A stretch of 64,000 bases of DNA from JACPYM01 sp031423495. GTDB lineage: Bacteria > Acidobacteriota > Blastocatellia > RBC074. Made by a program: the position numbers and the translations under genes. Below, one piece after another: positions 7,415 to 16,849 of the stretch. The stretch is taken from the NCBI GenBank assembly GCA_031423495.1, contig JANPFP010000223.1, positions 1 through 64,000 of the forward strand, given 5' to 3'. The notes under the pieces are model-generated. The model ran no database searches and was not told where the DNA came from. It worked only from the letters and a program-made list of their open reading frames with translations. Numbering within the stretch: position 1 is the first letter of the stretch; each line of letters begins with the position of its first letter.

Positions 7415-10165
7415 ATGCTTTTCACTTCGACCGGACAAGCCATTCAACTCGGACGCCAGCTCGGTGCGGGCGGCGCGGGAACGGTCTATGAAATCGAAGG
7501 CCAGCCCGATCTCGTCGCCAAACGCTATCATCAAGTTCCTTCTGTTGAACACGTCGCGCGGCTCAAGACATTGGCGCAACAAAGCGATGACCGCCTAACC
7601 AAAATCGCTGCGTGGCCGACTGATATATTGCTCGATAAGCCAAACGGCAAAGTCATCGGCTTCGTCATGCCGCGCGTAGACCGCGCTGCCGAAGTCCATA
7701 CGCTGCACAGTCCGAAAAGCCGTTTGCAGAAATTCCCTGACGCGACGTGGGCGTTCCTGATTCATACCGCCGCGAACATCGCGCGCGCTGTTGCCACGGT
7801 TCATGAAGCGGGCTTCGTCATCGGTGACGTGAATCCGAAAAACATTCTGGTGACGCGACAAGGCACGGTGGCGTTGCTCGATTGCGACAGCTTTCAGTTC
7901 ACCAGCGCAGGCACGACCTATCGTTGCGAAGCTGGCTTCCCTGAATACACGCCGCCCGAATTGCAGGGCATCACGTTTCGTGAAGTTGATCGCACTGCAC
8001 AACACGATGCCTTTGGGCTGGCAGTCGTGATCTTTCAGCTGTTGTTTTTAGGGCGGCATCCGTTTGCGGGCAGGTTTTCAGGCGCAGGCGAAATGCCGCT
8101 TGAACGCGCGATTCGTGAAGGTCGTTTTGCTTATGGCGAACACGCGGCGGCGCGGCAAATGCTTACGCCGCCCGGCGTATTGCCGTGGCGCGCGTTGCCC
8201 GCGTCACTGGCCGTAAAGTTCGAGCGTTCGTTTCTCACGGCGGAACGCACTGCGCCACGCGAGTGGATCGAAACGCTCGAAACCGCCGCGCAAACACTGA
8301 CGATTTGCGCGTTGCATCCGGGGCATCGTTATGCGGCGGGCTTAGAGCAGTGTCCGTGGTGCGAGATCGAGATGCAGGCGCGCGTCAAACTTTTCAACGT
8401 TACGCGCAAGGGCGAAGGACAACCATCCGCGTTTCGCCTGGACGACATCTGGCGCGAGATCGAACAGATCAAAACGCCTGATGTGCTGGCGCTGGCGATC
8501 GAACGCCTGAGCAACGTGCAACCGTCCGATGCCGCCTTGAAAGTAGCAGACTCGCAACGCAAAAGTTTGCTGTTGGCCTTGCTCGTCACGGCGGCGGGCG
8601 GATTCGCTACGGCTTATCTGGGCGGTTTTTATGCGTTCATCGGTTTGGGATGGCTGGCGTTGCTCATCGCCCATTTCTGCCTGAAACACGAACCGCACGA
8701 TGAGGCGACCAGCAAGGCTTGGCCTAGCTACCCTCACTACTCTGTCGCGCAACGCATCGCTCATGCCAAGCAAAATGCAGAGGCCAAAGTTCACAGCCTC
8801 GAACAGCAATGGGATTGGGACATCAACGGACGCTTCGTTTCTAAACGGAATGAATTGCTGCAACACCGCGAGCATTACGCCACGCTTGAGGCTATGCGCG
8901 CTGACCGGCTGGAACAACTCGAAGCCGCCGCACGGCAAGAACACGTGCAAGCTCATCTCTCAACGTTTGAAATCCAAAAGAGTGAAATCAGTGGCCGCGT
9001 TTTGACAACTTACTTGCGCGTAAAAGGCATAAAAACAGCAGCCGATATAACGCGTGAGCGATTAGATGCCGCGCAAGGGCTTAACAACAAGCACAGGACA
9101 CTCCTATGGAACTGGCGAAACCATAAAGAACAATTGCTTATGCCCAGTCCCGACACGCTCGTGCATCCTAACTTGCGCCAGCGCGTTCTCACCGAAACCG
9201 AAGCCATGCGCGAACGCCTCGAAGCCGAATTACGCAGCGGCGCGCTTTACCTGCGCCGTTTGCGCAACGAAGTCGAAGCCGCCCAACTGGCAGTACGCGA
9301 TGAGTTGCTGAACGCCAAGCAATCCCTCGCCCAAGCCGAAGCCGATTTCAGAGCAGCGGGCAAACGGCGTTCGTTGACGATTCCGGTCGTGGTGTTGATC
9401 GTGGCGGGGATAACTGGCGGCCTGTTCGCAGAAGCGACCAGAGTGCCTCTTCCGGTTGCCTACAAAGGCAACGAAGCTGCGGTTGCCGCTGATACGGCGG
9501 CTGAGATGAATGGAAAAGCACGCGAGGCTTTTGATGCAGCGATGGAATACCGCAGCACCAAGACCTATGACCGCGCATTAAGATACCTTGAGTCCGCGCA
9601 CTTGGCGGCCCCGAACTCAGAAGCGATTTGGGATGAGTGGAGTTATACGTACTATCTCGCGGGCCAATATCAGAACGCTCTGCAAACAGCCAAGGATGCG
9701 CCGCATTTCAGCAAGAGCTACAGGCCGCATAAAAACCTTGGATTGGCTTACGCCGCGCAAGGCCAATGGACAAAAGCCAAAGAGGCATTCAATCAGGCGA
9801 GGATGCTTAAAGAAGGAAGTAAAGTTGACCGTGAAAGCGTAGAGATTCTTTATTTGTTAGGACAAACACTCAGCCATCTGGGCGAGTTGCCAGCTACGGT
9901 TGAGTTGGCGCAAACCCAACTCACGGCGGCTCCGTCTGCAATCAATAAGGGACAGCAAAGTTTAGAAGCCCGCTTGCTGGTCACAATGGCACTTTATCAA
10001 CGCTGGCAGAACGACCTGCCCGCAGCACAAAGCGCCTTGCAATCGCTCAGAATGCGAGACGCTGAACTGGCTGGTTACGTTGAGGAATTCATCAACAGCC
10101 ATCCAGCGCAAGCCGTACCCAAAAAACCTCAGGCCCAACGTAAGCACGGGAAGGTTAGGAGGTGA
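7415..10165 (+). CDS. Membrane Ser/Thr kinase with zinc ribbon, HhH-like and TPR regions (TerY-associated type)
   Basis: 916 residues. The kinase domain (about 10-290) has a glycine loop GAGGAG (17-22), an ATP-anchoring Lys36 (VAKRY), a catalytic-loop GDVNPKNIL with Asp138 in which HRD has become IGD, and DCD in place of DFG (156-158). These changes suggest an atypical but probably active kinase. A zinc ribbon follows (Cys298, His301 or 304, Cys313, Cys316). Two hydrophobic stretches at 384-421, a coiled coil, a helix-hairpin-helix-like segment (KGIKTAADI, about 537), another membrane helix (653-672) and TPR-like repeats (705-860) complete it. This order matches kinases paired with TerY. It was started at 7415 because that ATG begins the Gly-rich domain, though no ribosome-binding site is present. 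Confidence 0.88.
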   Translation: MLFTSTGQAIQLGRQLGAGGAGTVYEIEGQPDLVAKRYHQVPSVEHVARLKTLAQQSDDRLTKIAAWPTDILLDKPNGKVIGFVMPRVDRAAEVHTLHSPKSRLQKFPDATWAFLIHTAANIARAVATVHEAGFVIGDVNPKNILVTRQGTVALLDCDSFQFTSAGTTYRCEAGFPEYTPPELQGITFREVDRTAQHDAFGLAVVIFQLLFLGRHPFAGRFSGAGEMPLERAIREGRFAYGEHAAARQMLTPPGVLPWRALPASLAVKFERSFLTAERTAPREWIETLETAAQTLTICALHPGHRYAAGLEQCPWCEIEMQARVKLFNVTRKGEGQPSAFRLDDIWREIEQIKTPDVLALAIERLSNVQPSDAALKVADSQRKSLLLALLVTAAGGFATAYLGGFYAFIGLGWLALLIAHFCLKHEPHDEATSKAWPSYPHYSVAQRIAHAKQNAEAKVHSLEQQWDWDINGRFVSKRNELLQHREHYATLEAMRADRLEQLEAAARQEHVQAHLSTFEIQKSEISGRVLTTYLRVKGIKTAADITRERLDAAQGLNNKHRTLLWNWRNHKEQLLMPSPDTLVHPNLRQRVLTETEAMRERLEAELRSGALYLRRLRNEVEAAQLAVRDELLNAKQSLAQAEADFRAAGKRRSLTIPVVVLIVAGITGGLFAEATRVPLPVAYKGNEAAVAADTAAEMNGKAREAFDAAMEYRSTKTYDRALRYLESAHLAAPNSEAIWDEWSYTYYLAGQYQNALQTAKDAPHFSKSYRPHKNLGLAYAAQGQWTKAKEAFNQARMLKEGSKVDRESVEILYLLGQTLSHLGELPATVELAQTQLTAAPSAINKGQQSLEARLLVTMALYQRWQNDLPAAQSALQSLRMRDAELAGYVEEFINSHPAQAVPKKPQAQRKHGKVRR

Positions 10166-10297
10166 GCGCCTTGAGGATATGGAATTCGTCGCGCCGAATA
10201 TATGAGAGAAAAGCGCAGCCTTTCGCGGCTTGACCCGTCGCGTTTCATCTTGCAATCTACGGCTGCTTTAAAGCATTTAACCCAACGACCAAATTTC

Positions 10298-10984
10298 ATG
10301 CAAGATTCTGAATTCTCGCTTTTCCATCACACGGCTTTGCCCAAGAGTGCCAAGGATGGTGGAAAGCAAAAACCTCCTTTATTGATTTTGCTGCACGGTT
10401 ACGGCGCAAACGAAGACGACCTGTTCAGTCTCGCGCCTTTCGTGGACGAACGATTTTTCATCGTGTGCGTACGCGCGCCGATTCGCATCGGCATGGGTTC
10501 GTATGCGTGGTTTCGGCTCGGCTTCACGCCTGAAGGCATTCTGATTGATCCGAACGAAGTCGAAACTGCGCGCCAAGTCTTGCGCCAGTTCGTAGACGAA
10601 GCCGTCGCCGCTTATCACGTAGACCCCAAAGCCGTCTTCCTGCTCGGTTTCAGTCAGGGCGCGATGATGAGCCTTGATCTGGCCTTGCGCGAACCCAGTT
10701 TAGTGTCAGGCATCGCCGCCCTGAGCGGACGCATTATGCCCAGCAGCAACGAACGTTTCGCCACTGCCGACGAATTGATCGGCCTGCCGATTTTTATGGC
10801 ACACGGTACGTCAGACCCAGTGTTGCCCATCGGCCACGGGCGCGAAGCACGTGACCGCTTACGCGAATTGCCCGTGTCGTTGACCTATCGTGAATACGAG
10901 ATGGGCCACGAAATCTGTGAACTGGAATTACGCGATTTAACCGAATGGCTGACGATGCAGTTGAGTCAGTTCACCGTCCATTAA
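10298..10984 (+). CDS. Alpha/beta-hydrolase, phospholipase/carboxylesterase family
   Basis: 228 residues from ATG 10298; an ORF start at 10202 would add an unconserved basic leader. The fold is shown by LLILLHGYGANEDDL near the N terminus (oxyanion region), the nucleophile elbow GFSQG with Ser119, Asp173 in HGTSDPVLP and His204 in MGHEI. This is the YpfH/acyl-protein-thioesterase-like esterase group that acts on short acyl esters in the cytoplasm. There is no signal peptide. The physiological substrate is unknown. Confidence 0.88.
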   Translation: MQDSEFSLFHHTALPKSAKDGGKQKPPLLILLHGYGANEDDLFSLAPFVDERFFIVCVRAPIRIGMGSYAWFRLGFTPEGILIDPNEVETARQVLRQFVDEAVAAYHVDPKAVFLLGFSQGAMMSLDLALREPSLVSGIAALSGRIMPSSNERFATADELIGLPIFMAHGTSDPVLPIGHGREARDRLRELPVSLTYREYEMGHEICELELRDLTEWLTMQLSQFTVH

Positions 10985-10992
10985 CCCAATGG

Positions 10993-11074
10993 TACAGCAA
11001 CCTTTCCAGGTTGCTGCGGTCTTGGCGAAGCGTCACTTGAAAGAAAACCTCAGCAACCTAGAAAGGTTGCTGTA
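10993..11074. repeat. Double-palindrome (REP-like) inverted repeat
   Basis: Two 24-base arms (10993-11016, 11051-11074) are reverse complements with one mismatch. Each arm is also a hairpin by itself: CAGCAACCT, a 4-base loop, then AGGTTGCTG. It fills most of the gap between the esterase and DoxX genes. It has the layout of paired REP elements. Confidence 0.85.
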
Positions 11075-11086
11075 TTTATTAAAACT

Positions 11087-11512
11087 ATGAAACTCACGTA
11101 CGGAGACCACATCGGAGGCCGCGCCGCGACGGGACTGTTAATCGTTCGCATCGTCTTTGGCGTAGCCATGGCCTTGCACGGCTGGGGCAAGATTCAGCAT
11201 CCATTCAGTTGGATGGGGCCTAACGCAACCGTCCCCGGCATCTTTCAGTTTCTCGCCGCGCTCAGTGAATTCGGCGGCGGCATCGCGTTGGTGTTAGGAC
11301 TGCTCACGCCCGTGGCGATGTTCGGCTGGGTTTGCACAATGCTTTACGCGATTTTTATGGTGCATATGAAAGCCGGGCAGCCTTTCGTGGCGTCAGGCGG
11401 TGGGCCTTCTTACGAAAAAGCGGCGCTCTTTTTGGCGGTCGCGCTGATGATGATTTTCACGGGCCCCGGCGCACATTCGGTGGACGCCAAACTGTTCGGC
11501 AAAAAATCGTAA
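11087..11512 (+). CDS. DoxX family membrane protein
   Basis: 141 residues with four predicted membrane helices (about 17-33, 50-72, 78-95, 108-125). The early LLIVRIVFGVAMALHGWGK and the central LAALSEFGGGIALVLGLLTP are DoxX-family hallmarks. DoxX proteins are small inner-membrane proteins linked to redox or thiosulfate metabolism, but most have no proven activity. No clear ribosome-binding site precedes it; the upstream spacer is occupied by an inverted repeat. Confidence 0.88.
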   Translation: MKLTYGDHIGGRAATGLLIVRIVFGVAMALHGWGKIQHPFSWMGPNATVPGIFQFLAALSEFGGGIALVLGLLTPVAMFGWVCTMLYAIFMVHMKAGQPFVASGGGPSYEKAALFLAVALMMIFTGPGAHSVDAKLFGKKS

Positions 11513-11561
11513 AGCCTTCCGCATCCATATCAGCAAGCCAAGCGAAGGAGAAGGAGGAGGA

Positions 11562-12275
11562 TTGGAAAAATTTATGGCAGTAGATGAAAGCCCTCATCGC
11601 AAATATAAATACTACGATCTGATTATGGCTGGTTTCGTCACCGTGTTGCTGTGCGCCAACGTCATCGGCGTTTCTAAACGCAGCACGATTGGCGGTTTCA
11701 CGTTTGGCACCGGCATTCTGTTCTTTCCGCTGAGTTATCTGTTCGGCGACATCCTGACCGAAGTTTATGGTTACGCACGTTCGCGCCGCGTGATTTGGGC
11801 AGGTTTCGGCGCACTGATCTTTGCGGCGTTTATGAGCTTCGTCGTCGTGCAAGCCCCGCCCGCGCCGGGTTGGGACGGACAAGAGGCATATGAGTTTGCC
11901 TTCGGTTCGACGCCGCGCATCGTCTTCGCTTCGCTGATTGGATTCTGGGCGGGCGAGTTCGCTAACTCGGTTACGCTCGCCAAAATGAAGCTCATCACCA
12001 AAGGGCGCTTTTTATGGATGCGTACCATCGGCTCTACCGTCGCAGGCGAACTGGTTGATTCGCTGATTTTTTATCCGCTCGCCTTTCTCGGCGCTAAAGG
12101 CTGGACGCCCGAACAGGTGGTCGCAGTGATGATCAGCAATTACTTTTTGAAAGTGTCGTGGGAAGCCCTGATGACGCCGATCACTTATCGCATTGTCAAT
12201 TTTTTGAAGCGCGTCGAGAACGAAGATTATTACGACCGCGAAACTAAATTCACTCCCTTTTCATTGGAAGCATAA
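11562..12275 (+). CDS. yhhQ: Queuosine precursor transporter, YhhQ/VUT family
   Basis: 237 residues and about six membrane helices. The N-terminal segment (VTVLLCANVIGVSK, then FFPLSYLFGDILTEVYGY) is characteristic of the YhhQ/DUF165 family, which imports preQ0/preQ1 for queuosine tRNA modification. The start is ambiguous: TTG 11562 sits four bases after a strong AAGGAGG, while ATG 11574 lies 13 or more bases after it. I annotate the TTG. The next gene begins seven bases after its stop, so they are likely co-transcribed. Confidence 0.87.
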   Translation: MEKFMAVDESPHRKYKYYDLIMAGFVTVLLCANVIGVSKRSTIGGFTFGTGILFFPLSYLFGDILTEVYGYARSRRVIWAGFGALIFAAFMSFVVVQAPPAPGWDGQEAYEFAFGSTPRIVFASLIGFWAGEFANSVTLAKMKLITKGRFLWMRTIGSTVAGELVDSLIFYPLAFLGAKGWTPEQVVAVMISNYFLKVSWEALMTPITYRIVNFLKRVENEDYYDRETKFTPFSLEA

Positions 12276-12281
12276 CGAATC

Positions 12282-13364
12282 ATGAGCAATCAAACTTCTA
12301 CGCAAACCACTGCGGCACAAGCCCGCGAAAAGCTCGACGCCTGGACCCGCGAAGTTGTCGAATGGCATTTCAACCCGGCAACTGGTACGCCCTATTGGAT
12401 CGAAATGGCGAAGACGCTCGACTTCGATCCGCGCAAGGACGTGAAAACTTATGACGATCTAGACAAGTTCGGCTTCTTCCGCGACGAAGACTTACGCGGC
12501 GGCCCCGTGCGGCGCTGGGTTCCGAAAGGGCTGGCGGGCAAACCGATTTATACGTTTGAAACCGGCGGCAGCACCGGCGTACCCAAATCGCGCATCGCTT
12601 CAGAAGACTTTCGCATTGATTACGAAATGTTCAGCGACACGCTGCCGGATGAATTCTTTCCGAAAGGCGCTGACTGGCTGATGCTTGGCCCGTCAGGCCC
12701 GCGTCGTTTGCGCCTCGCGGTCGAACACCTCGCGCAACATCGCGGCGGCATTGCCTTTTGCTTAGACCTTGATCCGCGCTTCGTCATCAAGCTCATCAAG
12801 ATGGGCGAGATGCAAATGATGGAACGCTATAAATCGCACGTCATTGATCAGGCCGTCACAATTCTCAAAGCGCACGACATCAAGTGCTTGTTCGCTACGC
12901 CGAAGCTGCTCGAATCGCTCTGCGAAAAAGTCTCGCTCAAAAAGATGGGCATTACCGGCGTGTTTTGCGGCGGGACTGAGATGACGCCGCAATTCCATCG
13001 CTTCGCCATGGAAGAGTTGATGGAAGGCGCTTATTTTGCGCCGACCTATGGCAATACGTTGATGGGTCTGGCGACGCACAAGCCCTTCGACCTGGCGGAT
13101 AATTACGCGATCATCTATTACCCGCCCTCGCCACGCGCCATGATTGAAGTCGTCAACCCCGACGAACCGACGAAGCTGGTTGGTTATGGCGAAACTGGTC
13201 GCGTCAGATTGACGACACTGACCAAAGAATTTTTCATGCCGCGCTTTCTCGAACGCGACGAATGCGAACGCGAACTGCCTTGTGAAAAATATCCGTGGGA
13301 CGGCGTGCGCAACGTGCGCCCCTTCTCACGCTTTGCCACCAGCGTGGTCGAAGGCGTCTATTAG
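12282..13364 (+). CDS. Adenylate-forming (ANL superfamily) enzyme, PaaK-like
   Basis: 360 residues. The phosphate-binding motif FETGGSTGVPKS (about 92-103) and the later GGTEMTP, PTYGNTLMG and GYGETGRVRLTT segments match phenylacetate-CoA-ligase-like adenylating enzymes. It is shorter than usual (family about 430 residues or more), and the C-terminal subdomain with the catalytic Lys is reduced or missing, so it may only adenylate or depend on a partner. The acyl substrate cannot be read from sequence. It closes the small co-directional run from the esterase. Confidence 0.72.
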   Translation: MSNQTSTQTTAAQAREKLDAWTREVVEWHFNPATGTPYWIEMAKTLDFDPRKDVKTYDDLDKFGFFRDEDLRGGPVRRWVPKGLAGKPIYTFETGGSTGVPKSRIASEDFRIDYEMFSDTLPDEFFPKGADWLMLGPSGPRRLRLAVEHLAQHRGGIAFCLDLDPRFVIKLIKMGEMQMMERYKSHVIDQAVTILKAHDIKCLFATPKLLESLCEKVSLKKMGITGVFCGGTEMTPQFHRFAMEELMEGAYFAPTYGNTLMGLATHKPFDLADNYAIIYYPPSPRAMIEVVNPDEPTKLVGYGETGRVRLTTLTKEFFMPRFLERDECERELPCEKYPWDGVRNVRPFSRFATSVVEGVY

Positions 13365-13370
13365 TTCAAT

Positions 13371-13405
13371 TGGCGTAGGGCAGGATTAAATCCTGCCCTA
13401 CGCCA
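13371..13405. repeat. Near-perfect palindrome after the ANL gene
   Basis: Seventeen-base arms meet around a single central A (13388): the left arm opens TGGCGTAGGGCAGG. It begins seven bases after the stop codon. There is no T-run, so it is more likely a REP-type hairpin than a classical terminator, although it could block 3' exonucleases. Confidence 0.85.
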
Positions 13406-13506
13406 GCAGTGACAAATCACCCCACCTGCGACTTTTTACGACAAGCCAATTCTGTCACACCCGCTCAACCTCTTTGTTTTAAGCCTTCGCCGCGTGGCAC
13501 ATCGGT

Positions 13507-13515
13507 TGATATACT
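13507..13515 (+). promoter_or_regulatory. Extended -10 promoter candidate before the ABC exporter
   Basis: TGATATACT is an extended -10 element ending ten bases before the ATG at 13525. If used, the message would be almost leaderless. No convincing -35 was seen. Confidence 0.3.
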
Positions 13516-13524
13516 GTTGACGGA

Positions 13525-15276
13525 ATGAGTACGTCACATCACGAACATTTAACTCCTTACCAGCGACTGCGCGCGTTAATGCATATCGAACGCGGCGACC
13601 TGCTGGTGATTTGTGTATACACCTTGCTGGTCGGCTTGCTCACGCTGGCCGTACCGCTTGCCGCGCAAGCCCTCGTGAACACCATCGCAGCGGGCGTGAT
13701 GGTGCAACCGCTGGTCGTGCTGACGTTGGGAGTACTCGGCGCATTGCTCTTTGCGGGCATCCTGCGTTTGCTGAAACTCACGCTGCTCGAACGACTGCAA
13801 CAGCGCATCTTCGCGCGCATCGCGTTGCAACTGGCTGAACACCTGCCGCGCATTCAACACGCAGTACTCACGCGCGCTTACGCTCCGCAAATCGCCAATC
13901 GTTTTTTCGATGTGGTCACCATGCAAAAGGCCGTGTCGAAAATCCTTTTCGACGGCCCGTCAGCCGTGTTGCAAGTCATCGTCGCGTTGTTGGTGATGTC
14001 GTTTTACGACCCATATCTATTGGCTTTCGCGGTGTTGTTGATCGTGAGCATCGGCCTCATCGTCGGCGTTTTAGGTTTGGGCGGCTTGCGTTCGAGCATC
14101 GAAGAATCGTTGAGCAAATACGCCGTCGCCGACTGGCTCGAAGAACTCGCGCGTTGCCAACGCAGCTTCAAGATGGATGCCGTGCCCGCCTTTCCCGTCG
14201 AGCGCACTGACGGTTTGGTGATGCGTTATGTCAAAGCGCGGCACGATCACTTTCGCGTGCTGTTTCGTCAGGCTCTGGGCAGTTACTTCCTGCAAGCCGC
14301 CGCGAGCGCGGGCGTCTTAGCCATCGGCGGATGGCTGGTGATTCAACGCCAACTGACGCTCGGCCAAGTCGTCGCCGCTGAAATCGTCGTCGTCGGCGCG
14401 CTCGAAGGGTTGGATAAACTCGTCCGTTTGCTCGAAAGCGTTTATGACCTGTTGACCAGCCTCGACAAAATCGGCCACGTCACCGACTTGCCTGTCGAAC
14501 GCGCCAAAGGCCGACAAATGTTAACGAAGGCTGAAGGCGCTTCGGTCAAATTGCACAAAGTGCGGTTCGCTTATGACGGACAGCGCGAAATCATTCGCAA
14601 TCTTGATTTAGCAGTTCAACCGGGCGAACACGTCAGCCTGGTGGGCGCAAGCGGCGTAGGGAAATCTACGCTGGCGGCGTTGTTGTGCGGTTTGCAGGAA
14701 CCCGCGCAGGGCTTGGTGCAAATCAACGGGATGGACGTGCGCGATGCGCAACTCGACAGCTTGCGGCGAGTGGTGTCGCTGGTCAGCGACACGAATGAAC
14801 TCTTTGCTGGGACGATAGAAGAAAACATCCTGCTCGGACGCCACCACCTGCCACACGAAGACTTGCAATGGGCGATTGAGTTCACGCGGTTGTCTGACGA
14901 ACTGGCGACTTTCTCAGATGGCTTGCAAACGCGGCTCGTCACCGAAGGCCGCAACCTGTCGAGCGGACAGCGTCAACGCCTATTGCTGACGCGCGCCATC
15001 GTGGGGCGTCCGCAACTGTTGATTCTCGACGAAGCCTTCACCGGCATTGATGAACACGACAAGTTGCACATCCTCAACGAACTTTACGATCCGCGTTATG
15101 CGTGGACGATCATAGACATTTCGCACGACCCCGAAGTCGTGATGCGTTCGCACGTCGCGCACGTACTCGCGCAAGGCCGCATTATCGAATCAGGCCGCGC
15201 GCAGGAATTGCTGAGACAACGCGACGGCGAATTTTCGCGCCTGTTTCCGAGTTTGGGTTTGCGTGAGGTGAGGTAA
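13525..15276 (+). CDS. ABC exporter, fused permease and ATPase (type-I-secretion-like)
   Basis: 583 residues. Six membrane helices fill residues about 25-320 and an ATPase domain follows: Walker A GASGVGKS (about 374-381), signature LSSGQ (478-482), Walker B LLILDEA (about 499-505) and a final SHDP switch His. There is no C39 peptidase or C39-like domain, so it resembles LapB/PrtD-type exporters minus the peptidase. The next two genes encode a HlyD adaptor and a TolC-like channel, so together they form a cell-envelope-spanning exporter. No RTX or bacteriocin-like substrate gene lies beside it. Confidence 0.88.
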   Translation: MSTSHHEHLTPYQRLRALMHIERGDLLVICVYTLLVGLLTLAVPLAAQALVNTIAAGVMVQPLVVLTLGVLGALLFAGILRLLKLTLLERLQQRIFARIALQLAEHLPRIQHAVLTRAYAPQIANRFFDVVTMQKAVSKILFDGPSAVLQVIVALLVMSFYDPYLLAFAVLLIVSIGLIVGVLGLGGLRSSIEESLSKYAVADWLEELARCQRSFKMDAVPAFPVERTDGLVMRYVKARHDHFRVLFRQALGSYFLQAAASAGVLAIGGWLVIQRQLTLGQVVAAEIVVVGALEGLDKLVRLLESVYDLLTSLDKIGHVTDLPVERAKGRQMLTKAEGASVKLHKVRFAYDGQREIIRNLDLAVQPGEHVSLVGASGVGKSTLAALLCGLQEPAQGLVQINGMDVRDAQLDSLRRVVSLVSDTNELFAGTIEENILLGRHHLPHEDLQWAIEFTRLSDELATFSDGLQTRLVTEGRNLSSGQRQRLLLTRAIVGRPQLLILDEAFTGIDEHDKLHILNELYDPRYAWTIIDISHDPEVVMRSHVAHVLAQGRIIESGRAQELLRQRDGEFSRLFPSLGLREVR

Positions 15277-15288
15277 TGGCAAGGAGCG

Positions 15289-15394
15289 ATGTGTCAGCGG
15301 CTTGACCGTCAGGCAGGCGCGTTCTGGGGGGAGAACCGATGTCAGAGAAACAGCGTCGGTTTAGCGCCGCCTGACGATCAAGCCGCTGATACAT
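15289..15394. repeat. Long-stem inverted repeat between ABC and HlyD genes
   Basis: Arms 15289-15319 and 15365-15394 share about 90% complementarity (left arm opens ATGTGTCAGCGGCTTGA) around a 45-base loop. It fills the intergenic gap; the HlyD start is ten bases further on. Confidence 0.85.
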
Positions 15395-15403
15395 TTTGGA
15401 TTT

Positions 15404-16849
15404 ATGACTGCACTCGAACGAGAGATTTTGAACCAAGAGAATATCAAAGCGACGCCGTTGCGCGCGATGTCACCGCCGCCGGAGCCGTCCAAGTTGCGCG
15501 TGATGGATGAGTTGCGCACACCGCATCCCTTTCGCGCAATCGGCTGGGCGTTATTGATCTTGCTGTTAGTGCTGTTGCTCGGTCTTTATTTTGTGCCGTG
15601 GCAACAGTCGGTGACGGCGTATGGCAAAATGATTGTCTTTTCGCCGATGGATCGTCCGCAACGCATCGAAGCGCAAATCCCCGGTCGCCTCGTGCGCTGG
15701 AACATCTTCGAAGGCCAGCAAGTGAAGGCTAACGAAATCATCGCCGAGATCGAAGACATTGATTCAAAGTTTCTCGATCAAAATCAGGTCAGTCGTTTAG
15801 AACAACAACGCGGCTTCATCCGCGACAGCCTCACGCAGGCCAAGGCGCGTGAGCAGGCGTTGCTTGGGCAGTTGGCTGACTTAGAAAATTCGCGCAACGT
15901 CGCCATCCCCGGCGCTGAGGGCCGCGCCAAACAAGCTGAAGATGTGATTCGTCAATCGCAACAATCGGTCGAACAAGCCCAGCAAGGCGTCGTCACCGAA
16001 GAACTCAATCTGAAACGCCTGCAAGAACTTTTTGAAAAAGGCTTGCGCTCTAAACGCGATCTCGAATTGCAAGAACTCGCGCTCGTGACCGCCAAGACGC
16101 GCTTTGAAACCATGCAAGCCGCGCTGGACGTGAGCCGTCGCGGCGCACAGGTCGCGGGCTTCGATAAAGACCGCGTCGTGAACGATACGGCGGCGGGCTT
16201 GAACGGATTGCGCGCGTCGCTCGCGTCAGTGCGCGAGACGATTGCCAAGACGAACAGCGACCTGCAAAAACTTGACGTAGACATTCAAAACACTACGCAA
16301 CGCGGCGATCAACGTTTCATCCGCGCACCGCGTGACGGACAAATCGCGCGCGTCAAAAAAGCTGGCCTCGGCGAAACCGTCAAAGCCGGTGACGAACTGG
16401 CGATACTTGTGCCTACGACACAAGACCAAGCCGTTGAATTGTATTTGTCGGATTACGACGCGCCGCTCGTCTCGCCCGGTCGGCAAGTGCGTTTGAATTT
16501 TGCCGGATGGCCCGCGTTGCAATTCGTCGGCTGGCCTTCGATTGCGGTCGGCACTTTCGCGGGCAAGGTTAAAGTGATGGACGCCGTTGACGATGGCAAG
16601 AGCCGCTTTCGCATCATCATCACACCCGACGAAGAAGCGATTAAATCAGGCAAAGAAGAAAAATGGCCTTCGCTGGCACAACTGCGACCGGGCGCTGAAG
16701 TCAACGGCTGGGTGATGTTGGATACGGTTTCGCTGGGCTTCGAGTTGTGGCGGCAATTCAATGCATTCCCGCCTACGGTTCCGCGCGAAGCAATCAGCGA
16801 CAAGAAAACCAAAGGCGCGCTGCTCGAAGACAAGAAGGAAGAAAAATAA
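15404..16849 (+). CDS. HlyD family periplasmic adaptor (membrane fusion protein)
   Basis: 481 residues. A cytoplasmic N terminus is followed by one membrane helix (about 47-66), a lipoyl-like barrel half (IEAQIPGRLVRWNIFEGQQVKANEII), a long alpha-helical hairpin (about 125-300, heptad-rich), the second barrel half (RFIRAPRDGQIARVKKAGLGETVKAGDEL) and a C-terminal beta domain. It would link the upstream ABC exporter to the downstream TolC-like channel across the periplasm. Confidence 0.9.
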   Translation: MTALEREILNQENIKATPLRAMSPPPEPSKLRVMDELRTPHPFRAIGWALLILLLVLLLGLYFVPWQQSVTAYGKMIVFSPMDRPQRIEAQIPGRLVRWNIFEGQQVKANEIIAEIEDIDSKFLDQNQVSRLEQQRGFIRDSLTQAKAREQALLGQLADLENSRNVAIPGAEGRAKQAEDVIRQSQQSVEQAQQGVVTEELNLKRLQELFEKGLRSKRDLELQELALVTAKTRFETMQAALDVSRRGAQVAGFDKDRVVNDTAAGLNGLRASLASVRETIAKTNSDLQKLDVDIQNTTQRGDQRFIRAPRDGQIARVKKAGLGETVKAGDELAILVPTTQDQAVELYLSDYDAPLVSPGRQVRLNFAGWPALQFVGWPSIAVGTFAGKVKVMDAVDDGKSRFRIIITPDEEAIKSGKEEKWPSLAQLRPGAEVNGWVMLDTVSLGFELWRQFNAFPPTVPREAISDKKTKGALLEDKKEEK

